From Azophilus sp965215035 (lineage in GTDB: Bacteria; Pseudomonadota; Gammaproteobacteria; Pseudomonadales; Azotimanducaceae), in NCBI GenBank assembly GCA_965215035.1, contig OZ244040.1, positions 930,001 through 994,000 of the forward strand: a stretch of DNA of 64,000 bases, written 5' to 3'. The notes under the pieces were generated by a model that was not told the origin of the DNA, ran no database searches, and saw only the letters and a list, made by a program, of their open reading frames with translations. The position numbers and the translations under genes are program-made. Of the stretch, positions 24,271 through 32,543 are shown piece after piece; the stretch's first letter is position 1; every line of letters starts with the position of its first letter.

Positions 24271-25029
24271 TCAACGATCCGTCTGCCGGTATTGGTGCAG
24301 CACCTCGTCGATCGGCCCGAGGGCCTGGACGCGCCCGGCATCGAGCAACACCCCCGTGGTGCAAACGCGCTCTAGGAGGGCGAAATTCTGCGAAGCCAAC
24401 ACGAGAATGTTCGAGCGATCAACGAAGTCATCGAGCCGCCGCTTGGCCTTCTCGACGAAGGCGTGATCGCCGACGCCTATCCACTCGTCCATCAGCAGAA
24501 TATCGGGCACCAGGCAGGTGCACACCGCAAAGGCAAGCCGAAGCCGCATGCCGTCCGAATAGGTATACACGGGCATCGCCAAATAGTCGCCAAGTTCGGT
24601 GAACGCCGCGATATCGTCAATGCTTTCCCGTATTTGTTCGTCCGTCATCCCCAGCAGCAATCCGCGCACCATGATGGCCTCATAGCCCGTCATCGCGTCA
24701 TCAACGCCGAGCGACGTATTCAGCAGCGCAACGGTGTGGCCGCGCCGCAGTATGCGGCCACCGGTCGGCTCGTAGGCACCCGCGAGTACCCGCAACAGCG
24801 TCGTCTTGCCGGCGCCGTTGCCGCCGACGATGCCAACCCGGCTGCCATGTCCGATCGCGAGATTCACGTTGTCGAGCGCACGGGCGTGCGGGCGGTTGCG
24901 GGAATCGTGCGCGATGGCTCCGCCGGTGCGGTGGCGCAGCAGTTTGTTTTTCAGCGAGAACGCCCCGGTGGCATAAACCGGGAAGTCGACCGTAACCGAC
25001 TCGAGCCTAATGCTGGCGACGGCATTCAT
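24271..25029 (-). CDS. wzt: Polysaccharide ABC exporter, ATP-binding protein (Wzt/TagH type)
   Basis: A 252-residue ABC ATPase of the O-antigen/teichoic-acid exporter class. Walker A is 'GIVGGNGAGKTTLLRVLAG', the signature is the class-typical 'TYSDGMRLRLAFA', and Walker B is 'PDILLMDEWIGVGDHAF' with its catalytic Glu. The C-terminal carbohydrate-binding domain of long Wzt proteins is absent. The switch (H-loop) position reads 'VLASQNFALL': the usual His of 'SHN' is Gln (codon CAG). The start ATG 25029 overlaps the permease stop by 4 nt (ATGA). The frame is open 102 codons upstream inside the permease gene. It works with the permease to export a polyprenyl-linked glycan. Confidence 0.9.
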   Translation of the reverse strand: MNAVASIRLESVTVDFPVYATGAFSLKNKLLRHRTGGAIAHDSRNRPHARALDNVNLAIGHGSRVGIVGGNGAGKTTLLRVLAGAYEPTGGRILRRGHTVALLNTSLGVDDAMTGYEAIMVRGLLLGMTDEQIRESIDDIAAFTELGDYLAMPVYTYSDGMRLRLAFAVCTCLVPDILLMDEWIGVGDHAFVEKAKRRLDDFVDRSNILVLASQNFALLERVCTTGVLLDAGRVQALGPIDEVLHQYRQTDR

Positions 25030-25916
25030 ATCCAGTAGGCGATCCGTTTCCGGCAGGCACGGAACAGCACGAATGTCACAGCCCAGCCGCCCAAGGTAAG
25101 GCCCGACACGACGAGCCAGGAGACGAGCCCCGGCACCTGCCCCAGCAACGGCGCCCGCACGACTTCCATATAATGAAATAACGGATTGAGTTCCAGCATC
25201 CGAGCGCGCTCGGGCACCAGTTCGGGCATCCAAATGATCGGCGTGACCAAGAAGAGGAGCCGCATGACGCTGTTGATGATCGGCGGCAGATCGCGGAAGC
25301 GGGCGGAGATGGTGCCGACAAGCATTGCCGCCCATACGCCGCTAAGGCAGCAGAGCGCGAGCCCGGGAAGCGCGAGAAGCCCCGTCCAACCCGGCCAGAT
25401 CGGGAAGATTGCCATGACAACGACGTAAATCACGGCGGTATGGCCAAAAACGATGAGATTACGCCAAACCGCCCGGTACACATGGAGTGACAGCGGCAGC
25501 CCCGACTGCCTGATGACGGGAGCGGCCCCGGCAAATAAGACACAGCTATCGGCGATTAGGCCGGAGGGCAGCCCCCAGACGACGAAGCCGAGCGTGAGGA
25601 AGGGCACATAGGTGGCGGCGTCGACTTTGAACAGAACGCCGTAAAGCATACCCAGCGCCCCCACCTGAACACCCATGCTGATCGTCAGCCAGAACGGCCC
25701 GAGCCTAGACCGACGATAGCGCGCACGTATGTCGTACCAGCCGAGCAGCCCCCACAGGCGAACGCTGCGCGCTCCCTGAACGATGTCCTGGAAAGCACGC
25801 TCGGTTTGCGAAACATGCGGAATCGGTGCGGGCACCGACACCGACTCCGGCGCGTGGGCGTCCGTCGCCCCACCTGCGTCGGCGGGACGCGCATCCGTAT
25901 CCAACTTCGCATTCAT
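25026..25916 (-). CDS. wzm: Polysaccharide ABC exporter, permease (Wzm type)
   Basis: A 296-residue ABC-2 type permease. A polar N-terminal tail of about 45 residues is followed by the conserved cytoplasmic segment 'LWGLLGWYDIRARYRRSRLG' and 'PFWLTISMGVQVGALGMLYG'. Six hydrophobic helices follow, including 'MRLLFLVTPIIWMPELVP' and 'LNPLFHYMEVVRAPLLGQ', the hallmark of O-antigen exporters. It resides in the inner membrane and pairs with the Wzt ATPase encoded immediately downstream (4-nt overlap). The glycan-synthesis genes expected beside such exporters are missing except for a truncated GT2 fragment. Confidence 0.92.
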   Translation of the reverse strand: MNAKLDTDARPADAGGATDAHAPESVSVPAPIPHVSQTERAFQDIVQGARSVRLWGLLGWYDIRARYRRSRLGPFWLTISMGVQVGALGMLYGVLFKVDAATYVPFLTLGFVVWGLPSGLIADSCVLFAGAAPVIRQSGLPLSLHVYRAVWRNLIVFGHTAVIYVVVMAIFPIWPGWTGLLALPGLALCCLSGVWAAMLVGTISARFRDLPPIINSVMRLLFLVTPIIWMPELVPERARMLELNPLFHYMEVVRAPLLGQVPGLVSWLVVSGLTLGGWAVTFVLFRACRKRIAYWI

Positions 25917-26242
25917 CGGCGTGCGCGCGGATTCATCCTAAGTGTCTCTTCCCAGATATCCGACCCAGATTCTCGAACCGGGAAGGTGCGTCGCGGCCCT
26001 GTCTGGAAATAAGGTTCGGTGGCGAGGAATCAGCCGAAGAAGGAGCGTTCCGCGACACAGGCTCAGTGTAGACGGAATCCGCTCGATCTCCAAGCGGCCG
26101 CACGGGCTCGAATAGAACCATCGTAAGGCGTTTGCTCAAAAGGAATCTCCTGGGGCGGACCCCACCAACACCCACCGAATTGGTTCCACGGCGCAGGCTA
26201 GCAGCCTGTCGGGCTTAGATACTCTGATCCCCAACCGACGGC
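25917..26242. other. Intergenic region between wzm and the lipid A acyltransferase
   Basis: These 326 bases precede wzm and follow the acyltransferase on the minus strand. A small perfect hairpin (CAGGCT-AGC-AGCCTG, about 26195-26210) follows the acyltransferase stop but has no T-tract. No open frame shows family similarity. The wzm promoter must lie here or further upstream, but no convincing -35/-10 pair was found. Confidence 0.4.
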
Positions 26243-27229
26243 TCATTGGCCACCGCCCGGCGGGCGCACCGGCCGCCGGGGCGAACACTCCCGGCCCGAG
26301 AGGTCATCGGGAGCATAGAACGGTGGTGCCCCCGGGGGCCGCGTTTTGAAACGCCTGTGCAGCCACAGGTACTGGTGGGGGCGCTTGCGAATTTCATTCT
26401 CGATGAGTCGGTTGATCCTGATGGCGTCGGCGCGGTCGTCGCCAGTCGGGAACCGCTTAAGGGCCGGGCTGAATGTAATTGTCCATGATCGCTGCCGATA
26501 GTTGCGGTGCTGGCTGAGCAGGACGACGGGCGAACCGTTGAACGCGGCGATACGGGCGGTTCCCGTGATGGTGGCCGCCTCGACCCCGAAGAAAGGCGCG
26601 AATACCGAGTGTTTGGCGCCGTAGTCCTGGTCGGCGGCATACCAGACGGCGCGCCCGGCTTTTAGTGCCGCAAGCACCGCACGCGTATCCTGCCGCTCGA
26701 CGACGCCAGCAAAGTAGTGTCTCCGGCCGCGCACCTGTAGCCACTCCAACACGGGGTTCTTGTTCCGCCGGTACATGACGTCGATGCAACCAAAGTCGGC
26801 GAGCGCACTGGAAATAATGTCCAGTGTGGCGAAGTGTGCGCCGAGCAGCACGACACCATGCCCCTTGGCCACCGCTTCGCGAAAGTGATGCGCACCCCGC
26901 ACCTCTATTCTGGAACCTAAGCCCCGCTTAGGATTCAGCCAGGCAACGCAGACCTCAAGAACCCCGAGCGCCACGGCTTGAAAGACCTTTCTGGCCAGTG
27001 CGGCGATCCGATTGCCATCGAGTTCGGGAAAACACGCAGCCAGATTCCTTTCGGTTATCCGCCGCCGGGGCCCGGCCACCCGGTAGGCGAGGCGCCCCAG
27101 ACAGATACCCAGGGGAAAGAGCATTCGTAGTGGCACACGGCCCACCAGCCAGGCGACGCCCACTAGGCACCAGGTCGCCCACACCCTTGGCGATGCCGAG
27201 CGCAGGCGGGAAGGGTGTCTGGCGCGCAT
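26243..27229 (-). CDS. Lipid A biosynthesis lauroyl/myristoyl acyltransferase (LpxL/HtrB family)
   Basis: A 328-residue inner-membrane acyltransferase that adds a secondary acyl chain to Kdo2-lipid A. One membrane helix is near residues 17-40. The catalytic H-x4-D motif is His132-Asp137 in 'LLGAHFATLD'. The family blocks 'GPRRRITERNLAACFPEL', 'RRNKNPVLEWLQVRGRR', 'GRAVWYAADQDYGAKHSVFAPFFG' (in two parts) and 'HQYLWLHRRFKTRPPG' follow in order. The tail is proline/arginine-rich and not conserved. It is divergent from hldE and upstream of the exporter genes, all part of the LPS region. LpxL and LpxM cannot be told apart here. Confidence 0.9.
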   Translation of the reverse strand: MRARHPSRLRSASPRVWATWCLVGVAWLVGRVPLRMLFPLGICLGRLAYRVAGPRRRITERNLAACFPELDGNRIAALARKVFQAVALGVLEVCVAWLNPKRGLGSRIEVRGAHHFREAVAKGHGVVLLGAHFATLDIISSALADFGCIDVMYRRNKNPVLEWLQVRGRRHYFAGVVERQDTRAVLAALKAGRAVWYAADQDYGAKHSVFAPFFGVEAATITGTARIAAFNGSPVVLLSQHRNYRQRSWTITFSPALKRFPTGDDRADAIRINRLIENEIRKRPHQYLWLHRRFKTRPPGAPPFYAPDDLSGRECSPRRPVRPPGGGQ

Positions 27230-27351
27230 GTCCTAGAAACGACGAGCGACCCATGGGCGGCCACAACTGCGGCCCTTGCGGTAGCGGGCCAGTGCAAAAG
27301 GCGCGGGGTACATCGGCTGCAAGCGCGCTCGAAAACAGCGGAGGAACCCTG

Positions 27352-28851
27352 ATGATTTTAGCAGGACGGCCCTGTGTTACCATCCTGGAGAGCCGCCACG
27401 GGCCACCTGAATTGACGCCTTTGCAACTGCCATCGCTGCAGAACCTGCATGTTGTTGTGATCGGCGATGTCATGCTCGACCGTTACTGGCACGGTGCCAC
27501 ACGCCGTATCTCGCCCGAGGCGCCGGTGCCCATTGTCAATATCGAGCACAGCGAGGACCGTCCCGGAGGCGCCGCCAATGTGGCACTGAACGTGGTCAGC
27601 CTGGGCGCGAACTGCACGCTGCTCGGGTGCATCGGCGACGACTCCGCCGGGCAGGAGTTGCAGCACAAGCTGGCAGCGGCCGGCATCTGTTGCCGGTTTG
27701 TCACGAGCGAGAACCGCTCGACCACCCTGAAGCTTCGGGTCGTGAGCCGGCAGCAACAGCTACTGCGCAGCGACTTCGATGCTCCGGTGGCGGAGCGGGC
27801 GGCCGGGGAACTGCTGGCGACATTGCCGCATTGCCTCGCCAGGGCGGACGCACTGATCATCGCCGACTACGACAAGGGTACGGTACCTGATCCGGCACCG
27901 ATCATACGGACGGCGCGGCGGGGCAAGGTGCCCGTGGTGGTCGACCCAAAGGCCAAGCCGTTTCGGGCCTACGCCGGCACCGCCGTTCTGAAGCCCAACC
28001 ATCGCGAATTCGCGGCGGCGCTCGGCACCTGGCAAAGCGGGGCCGAACTGGGCGAAAAGGCGATGGCGGCGGCCACCGAATTAGCGATCGGCAACCTGGT
28101 GATCACCGAAGGCGCCGGCGGCATGACCATTGCGTCATCGGCGGCATACCATCACCTGCCGGCGCGGCCCGTGGAAGTATTCGATGTCACGGGTGCGGGG
28201 GACACGGCGGCCGCAGTGCTCGGCATCACCGCCGGGCTCGGCTGGCGCGGCCTAGATGGTGCCCGGCTGGCCAACATCGCGGCTTCCATCGCCGTTACGA
28301 AGGCCGGCGCGGCGGCGGTTAGCGGGCCCGAACTCGCCTTGGCGGTGGGACAAATCGGCGAGGGGGATCCGGGAATCCTGTCCCCGGAGCAGTTGGCGCT
28401 AGCGGCGAGGGCGGCGGCCAGCGGCGGCGAGACGCTGGTGTTCACCAACGGCTGTTTCGACATCCTGCACGCCGGGCATGTCCGTTACCTGGAGCAAGCC
28501 CGGGCCTTGGGCGACCGCCTGATCGTCGCCGTCAACGACGACGCTTCGGTGGCCCGCCTGAAGGGCTCCGGCCGGCCCATCAATGCGTTGGACAAGCGAC
28601 TGCGGGTGCTGGCGGGGCTCTCGGCGGTGGATTGGGTGGTGGCCTTCCCCGAGGATACACCCGGGGCGCTGCTGCGCCTGCTGCAACCGGACATATTGGT
28701 GAAAGGCGGCGACTACCAGCCAGACGAGGTGGTCGGTGCGGACATCGTCCGCGCCTACGGCGGGGCCGTGCATGTGCTCGACTTCATCGAGGACTGTTCC
28801 ACATCCGGTATTCTCAAGCGCATGGCCAGCGGCGAACCACGCGCCGGCTAG
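27352..28851 (+). CDS. hldE: Bifunctional heptose 7-phosphate kinase / heptose 1-phosphate adenylyltransferase
   Basis: A 499-residue HldE (RfaE) that makes ADP-heptose for the heptosyltransferases encoded at 17-19 kb. The N-terminal PfkB-type kinase domain has 'VIGDVMLDRYWHGATRRISP', 'RPGGAANVALNVVSLGAN' and the catalytic 'DVTGAGDTAAAVLGITAG'. The C-terminal cytidylyltransferase-like domain has 'FTNGCFDILHAGHVRYLEQA', 'VNDDASVARLKGSGRPI' and 'DCSTSGILKRM'. The start ATG 27352 is preceded by GGAGG at 7 nt, giving about 20 residues more than the Escherichia coli protein. A TTG at 27412 would give the usual length but has no ribosome site. Confidence 0.95.
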   Translation: MILAGRPCVTILESRHGPPELTPLQLPSLQNLHVVVIGDVMLDRYWHGATRRISPEAPVPIVNIEHSEDRPGGAANVALNVVSLGANCTLLGCIGDDSAGQELQHKLAAAGICCRFVTSENRSTTLKLRVVSRQQQLLRSDFDAPVAERAAGELLATLPHCLARADALIIADYDKGTVPDPAPIIRTARRGKVPVVVDPKAKPFRAYAGTAVLKPNHREFAAALGTWQSGAELGEKAMAAATELAIGNLVITEGAGGMTIASSAAYHHLPARPVEVFDVTGAGDTAAAVLGITAGLGWRGLDGARLANIAASIAVTKAGAAAVSGPELALAVGQIGEGDPGILSPEQLALAARAAASGGETLVFTNGCFDILHAGHVRYLEQARALGDRLIVAVNDDASVARLKGSGRPINALDKRLRVLAGLSAVDWVVAFPEDTPGALLRLLQPDILVKGGDYQPDEVVGADIVRAYGGAVHVLDFIEDCSTSGILKRMASGEPRAG

Positions 28852-28882
28852 GGAAGGTCCGATTAAGTTGCGGGGCTCGGCC

Positions 28883-29638
28883 TCAATCACACAGCAGGGC
28901 CGCGTTTTCCTCCAGGTGTTCCGGGTTGCGGGTGCCAACGACGACGCTGGATACGCCCGGATGCGCGAGCGCGAAGGGCAGTGTCTCGGGCATCTCTAGG
29001 CCGCCCGCGAGCGCCTTCTTGATCAGCACACCGCATCCCCGCCGCCCCGCTTCCGCGATGAGTTTCGCTTCCGAACGATACGCCGGGTTGAGGGTCGCCA
29101 TGACGACATCCGCTCCGCGTTCCAGGGCCATGGCGGCGCCTTCCGGCGACTTGTGCGAGATACCGGCCCCACGAATGAGGCCGCGCCGTTTGAGCTGTTG
29201 CAGGCAATCCAGCGTGCCGTACTCGTTCAGGATGCGCGCCTCGTTGCCATCGGAGTGAATAAGCACCACGTCCAGGTAGTCGGTGCCCAAGCGCCGAAGC
29301 GAGCGGTGTACGCTCATGGTCGTATGCTCGGCGCTGAAGTCGTGGGTCGATTTCGCGCCGTCGAATTCTTCCCCCACCTTGGTGACGATCACCCAGCGGT
29401 GCCGTTGGTCGGCGAGCAACTCGCCGAGCCGGGCTTCGCTGGCCCCGTAGGCGGGAGCGGTGTCGACCAGGTTCACGCCCAGCGAAGCGGCCTTGTCGAT
29501 GAGTCGCCGGGCCTCCCGCGGCGAGGGCAGCCGGAACGGGCGCGGGTATCCGACGCCGGTGTTGCGGCCCAGCTTGACCGTACCGAGGCCCAAAACCGAT
29601 ACGTCGATACCGCAGGCACCAAGTCGCCGGTATTCCAT
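28883..29638 (-). CDS. Aldo/keto reductase family protein
   Basis: A 251-residue NADPH-dependent oxidoreductase of the aldo/keto reductase superfamily. It begins 'MEYRRLGACGIDVSVLGLGT'. The catalytic Asp and Tyr are in 'GVNLVDTAPAYGASEARLGE', the Lys in 'HRWVIVTKVGEEFDG', and 'DVVLIHSDGNEA' replaces the usual LLH strand. The C-terminal 'SSVVVGTRNPEHLEENAALL' binds the cofactor. It is shorter than most members (about 300). The start overlaps the stop of the upstream FAD oxidoreductase by one base (TAATG), so the two are co-translated and probably work on related substrates. The substrate is unknown. Confidence 0.88.
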   Translation of the reverse strand: MEYRRLGACGIDVSVLGLGTVKLGRNTGVGYPRPFRLPSPREARRLIDKAASLGVNLVDTAPAYGASEARLGELLADQRHRWVIVTKVGEEFDGAKSTHDFSAEHTTMSVHRSLRRLGTDYLDVVLIHSDGNEARILNEYGTLDCLQQLKRRGLIRGAGISHKSPEGAAMALERGADVVMATLNPAYRSEAKLIAEAGRRGCGVLIKKALAGGLEMPETLPFALAHPGVSSVVVGTRNPEHLEENAALLCD

Positions 29639-30813
29639 TAGGTTCCCCAGGGGGTCGAGCCCACAGGGGCGGTGGGTAGGCCCAACCGAGCCGGCGGTGG
29701 GTGTTGCGGTGGCGGCAGCAGTTCCAACACCCGATCCGCCAGGTCGGGAACCAGGGTGAGTTTGGTGGGCCAGCAGACGATACAGGCACCCGACTCCGCG
29801 ACGAAGCACTGGTCCGGGTGTCGCCCGGCGCGCCGGGCGGGTTCGGCCCGGTCGATGCGCCGGGTCTCCAAAACCGCACCGCGCCAGTCCATCCAGGGAA
29901 AGCAGGCGGCCAGTTCGCGTCCTGCCCGGCATTGCTGCGCTCTAGTGTCACGCTCGGCACCGCCGGTGGCGAGCCGCCCGCCGATGTACCAGAGATGGCC
30001 CGAACCGCCATCCAACAAGCGGTCTGGATGGGAAGTGATGGTCAGGCGGGGCTCGGCGCGTGCGCTGCCGCCCAGGCAATGACCGAACAGCGGCGGCAGG
30101 CCCGCCCGCCTTACCAGCACCTGGTGCAGGGGGCGGCGTTGCATCGGGATGCCGGAGATACCTAGGCCGCGTAGCAGCGCCTCGTTGCCGGCACCGGCGG
30201 CAAGGATCAACCGCGAGGCCACCAGGATTTCCCGGGCGATCTCGATACGCACGACCGCGCCCGGGGCACAGGCGCCCGGTTCCAGTGTGTGCCGATAGAT
30301 GTTGCGGGACGCAAGCGACGCAAGATGCTGGACCAGGGCCGAGGTATCCAACACGAAATCCTCCAGCCGGTATACAGAACCACGAAAGGCTGCACTTTGC
30401 AGCGCGGCCGGGTAGTCGCCGCGTTGCAGCCGATCAACACGACCCCGCAGGCGTTTGCTCCCAAACCACGCGGTCAACCCGCCGAGGGCACCGCTAGGCG
30501 TGAACAAACAGCAATGCTCGGCCACCGGGGTAAGTTCGCTCAGGTCGACTTCGCCGCTGCCCTCTAGGCAGTCGCGCCAGCGCCGGGGGGCACCACGCAT
30601 GGCCTCGCTGGCCTGGGTTGGGGCACCGGCCAGCGCGTACTTGATACCGCCATGAATGATGCCCTGGGAGGCGAGGGTCTGGGTACCGCCCAAGCTGCCC
30701 GCCTCCAGCAGCACACTGCTGTAGCCCCGCGCAAGCAGCACGTTCAGCAGCCAAAGGCCCGCGATACCGCCGCCGACGATGACGGTATCGATATGGACAA
30801 GGGTTTTGGGCAT
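29638..30813 (-). CDS. FAD-dependent oxidoreductase (DAO / glycerol-3-phosphate-dehydrogenase-like)
   Basis: A 391-residue flavoprotein with the N-terminal dinucleotide-binding motif 'VIVGGGIAGLWLLNVLLARG' and 'VLLEAGSLGGTQTLASQGII', then 'HGGIKYALAG', as in the D-amino-acid-oxidase/GlpD superfamily. A second FAD-contact block is 'ASRLILAAGAGNEALLRGLG', and the substrate domain ends with 'FVAESGACIVCWPTKLTLVP'. The start is placed at ATG 30813. An upstream ATG at 30864 ('MKILETSRAE') is possible; neither has a clear ribosome site. It forms a two-gene unit with the aldo/keto reductase between hldE and waaA. Substrate not predictable. Confidence 0.82.
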   Translation of the reverse strand: MPKTLVHIDTVIVGGGIAGLWLLNVLLARGYSSVLLEAGSLGGTQTLASQGIIHGGIKYALAGAPTQASEAMRGAPRRWRDCLEGSGEVDLSELTPVAEHCCLFTPSGALGGLTAWFGSKRLRGRVDRLQRGDYPAALQSAAFRGSVYRLEDFVLDTSALVQHLASLASRNIYRHTLEPGACAPGAVVRIEIAREILVASRLILAAGAGNEALLRGLGISGIPMQRRPLHQVLVRRAGLPPLFGHCLGGSARAEPRLTITSHPDRLLDGGSGHLWYIGGRLATGGAERDTRAQQCRAGRELAACFPWMDWRGAVLETRRIDRAEPARRAGRHPDQCFVAESGACIVCWPTKLTLVPDLADRVLELLPPPQHPPPARLGLPTAPVGSTPWGT

Positions 30814-31121
30814 CGTTTTGAGCGAGCCGGCGGGCTCGGCGCGGCTTGTTTCTAGAATTTTCATTGTACCAAGGGAAGCAACGCAGCATGGTCCGGCGGG
30901 CGCGGCCGGCCCGCTTCCCGGTTGCGACGGGCAACTCGATAGCCTGTTTGTGGTTAAGGGCCTGCTGCGTTGCGCGGATGTCGCGGCCCCCGGCCGGGTC
31001 GCCGAACTCGGGCAGGCGCCGGGCCTCAAACAGCGCGATTGCTTGCATCGATAGGCACATGAGGGCGCGAGCCGGAGCGCGATTGCGGCGGCGGGCGGCA
31101 AAAGCGGGTACGCTCTTCGCT

Positions 31122-32543
31122 ATGATCCGTTTTCTCTACCGGGTTCTGCTCTGGTTGGCCTTACCCGCCGTGCTGATTCGCTTGGAATGGCGGGCGCGGC
31201 TGGAACCCGAATACGGTAAACGGATAGACGAGCGCTTAGGCCGGGTTCCGGCCGGGGTGCCCCGGGGATGCATCTGGTTTCACGCCGTCTCGGCCGGCGA
31301 GACCATCGCCGCGGCACCCCTGATCGCGGCGCTGGCGGCGGAATTCTCCGAGCCCGGGGGCGCGCCCTTCCTGGTTACCGCCACGACCCCGGCTGGTTCC
31401 GCGCAGGCGGCTCGGCGGCTCGGCGGTGCGGTTCATCGTTGTTATGCGCCCTACGATTTCCCGTTCGCCGTGCGCGCTTTCCTGCATCGGGTGCGGCCTA
31501 GGCTGCTCGTACTGGTGGAGACCGAGTTGTGGCCGAACCTGATCGGCGAAGCGCATCGGCTTGGTGTGCCCGTGCTGCTGGTCAATGCCCGCCTCTCGGC
31601 GCGTTCCGCCCGGGGCTATGCCCTGTTGCGGGGATTGACCCGGAAGATGCTGGAGCAAGTTGGTTTCGTTGCCTGCCAGTACGACGACCACGTCGCCCGC
31701 TACCGGGCGCTCGGCCTAGGGGAAGCGAAGGTGGCCGCTTTCGGCAACATAAAATTCGATGCCACGCTGCCGAACGACCAGGCCGGGCGGGTAGCCGCTC
31801 TGCGGCAGGAGCTGGGGCTCAACCGTCGGCACCGGGTGTGGCTTGCGGGCAGCACCCATCCCGGCGAGGAGGAGATGGTGCTGGATGCCCATGCGCGCGT
31901 ATGCGGCCGGTATCCCGGTAGCTGCCTGTTGCTGGTGCCGCGTCATCCCGTTCGTGCGGCGGCCATCACCGACCTGGCGCGGGGCCGGGGATTCGCGGTG
32001 CGGGGCCCGCAGGCGGGCGCGCTGGGGCCGGTATCCAGTGCGGTCGGCGGCGAGGCCATGAGTGGGAGCGGCGGGGGGCATGAGTCCCCCGCTTGGACTA
32101 GGGTAGCCGATGCGGCCGGCGGCGCGGCCATGGGTGGCGCAACCGCCGGGGCCGGCACGGCGCGGGGGGAGGTTGTCGTATGCGGCGCACTGGGCCGGCT
32201 ACAGTACCTCTATGGCCTCTCGGAAGTCGCGTTCCTGGGCGGAAGCCTGGTGCCGGTGGGCGGTCACAACCCGATTGAGGCTGCACTTTGCCGCCAGCCC
32301 CTGGTGACCGGGCCACACACCTGGAATTTTGCCGATGTCGTCTCCGCCTTCGCCGCCGCCCGCAGTCTTACCCGGGTAACAAATGCGAAGCAACTGGCCG
32401 GGGCCGTCATGGCCGCTTTCGCGGACGAGGGCAGCCGCGCCGCTGCCGGTGCCCGGGCGCTGCGGGTGGTGGAGGACAACCGCGGCGCCACCGGGCGCCT
32501 CCTAGAGCTACTGCGGGCTCGAATTCGCGCCGCGACGGCGTAG
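31122..32543 (+). CDS. waaA: 3-deoxy-D-manno-octulosonic acid (Kdo) transferase
   Basis: A 473-residue WaaA/KdtA that transfers Kdo from CMP-Kdo to lipid IVA. One N-terminal membrane anchor ('MIRFLYRVLLWLALPAVLIR') is followed by 'GCIWFHAVSAGETIAAAPLI' with the catalytic Glu, and the CMP-Kdo site 'WLAGSTHPGEEEMVLDAH' and 'VPRHPVRA'. The C-terminal 'LSEVAFLGGSLVPVGGHNPI' is diagnostic. Residues about 296-346 are an Ala/Gly-rich insertion with an internal 24-codon duplication that normal WaaA proteins (about 425 residues) lack. The 3' end overlaps the convergent tolC by 36 nt. Confidence 0.94.
   Translation: MIRFLYRVLLWLALPAVLIRLEWRARLEPEYGKRIDERLGRVPAGVPRGCIWFHAVSAGETIAAAPLIAALAAEFSEPGGAPFLVTATTPAGSAQAARRLGGAVHRCYAPYDFPFAVRAFLHRVRPRLLVLVETELWPNLIGEAHRLGVPVLLVNARLSARSARGYALLRGLTRKMLEQVGFVACQYDDHVARYRALGLGEAKVAAFGNIKFDATLPNDQAGRVAALRQELGLNRRHRVWLAGSTHPGEEEMVLDAHARVCGRYPGSCLLLVPRHPVRAAAITDLARGRGFAVRGPQAGALGPVSSAVGGEAMSGSGGGHESPAWTRVADAAGGAAMGGATAGAGTARGEVVVCGALGRLQYLYGLSEVAFLGGSLVPVGGHNPIEAALCRQPLVTGPHTWNFADVVSAFAAARSLTRVTNAKQLAGAVMAAFADEGSRAAAGARALRVVEDNRGATGRLLELLRARIRAATA
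32039..32138 (+). repeat. In-frame 72-bp-period duplication inside waaA
   Basis: Segments 32039-32066 and 32111-32138 agree at about 24 of 28 positions and are 72 bp (24 codons) apart. They encode the related peptides AVGGEAMSG and AAGGAAMGG in the Ala/Gly-rich insertion of the Kdo transferase, just before the 'GRLQYLYGLSEVAFLGGS' block, so the duplication keeps the frame. Confidence 0.7.
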
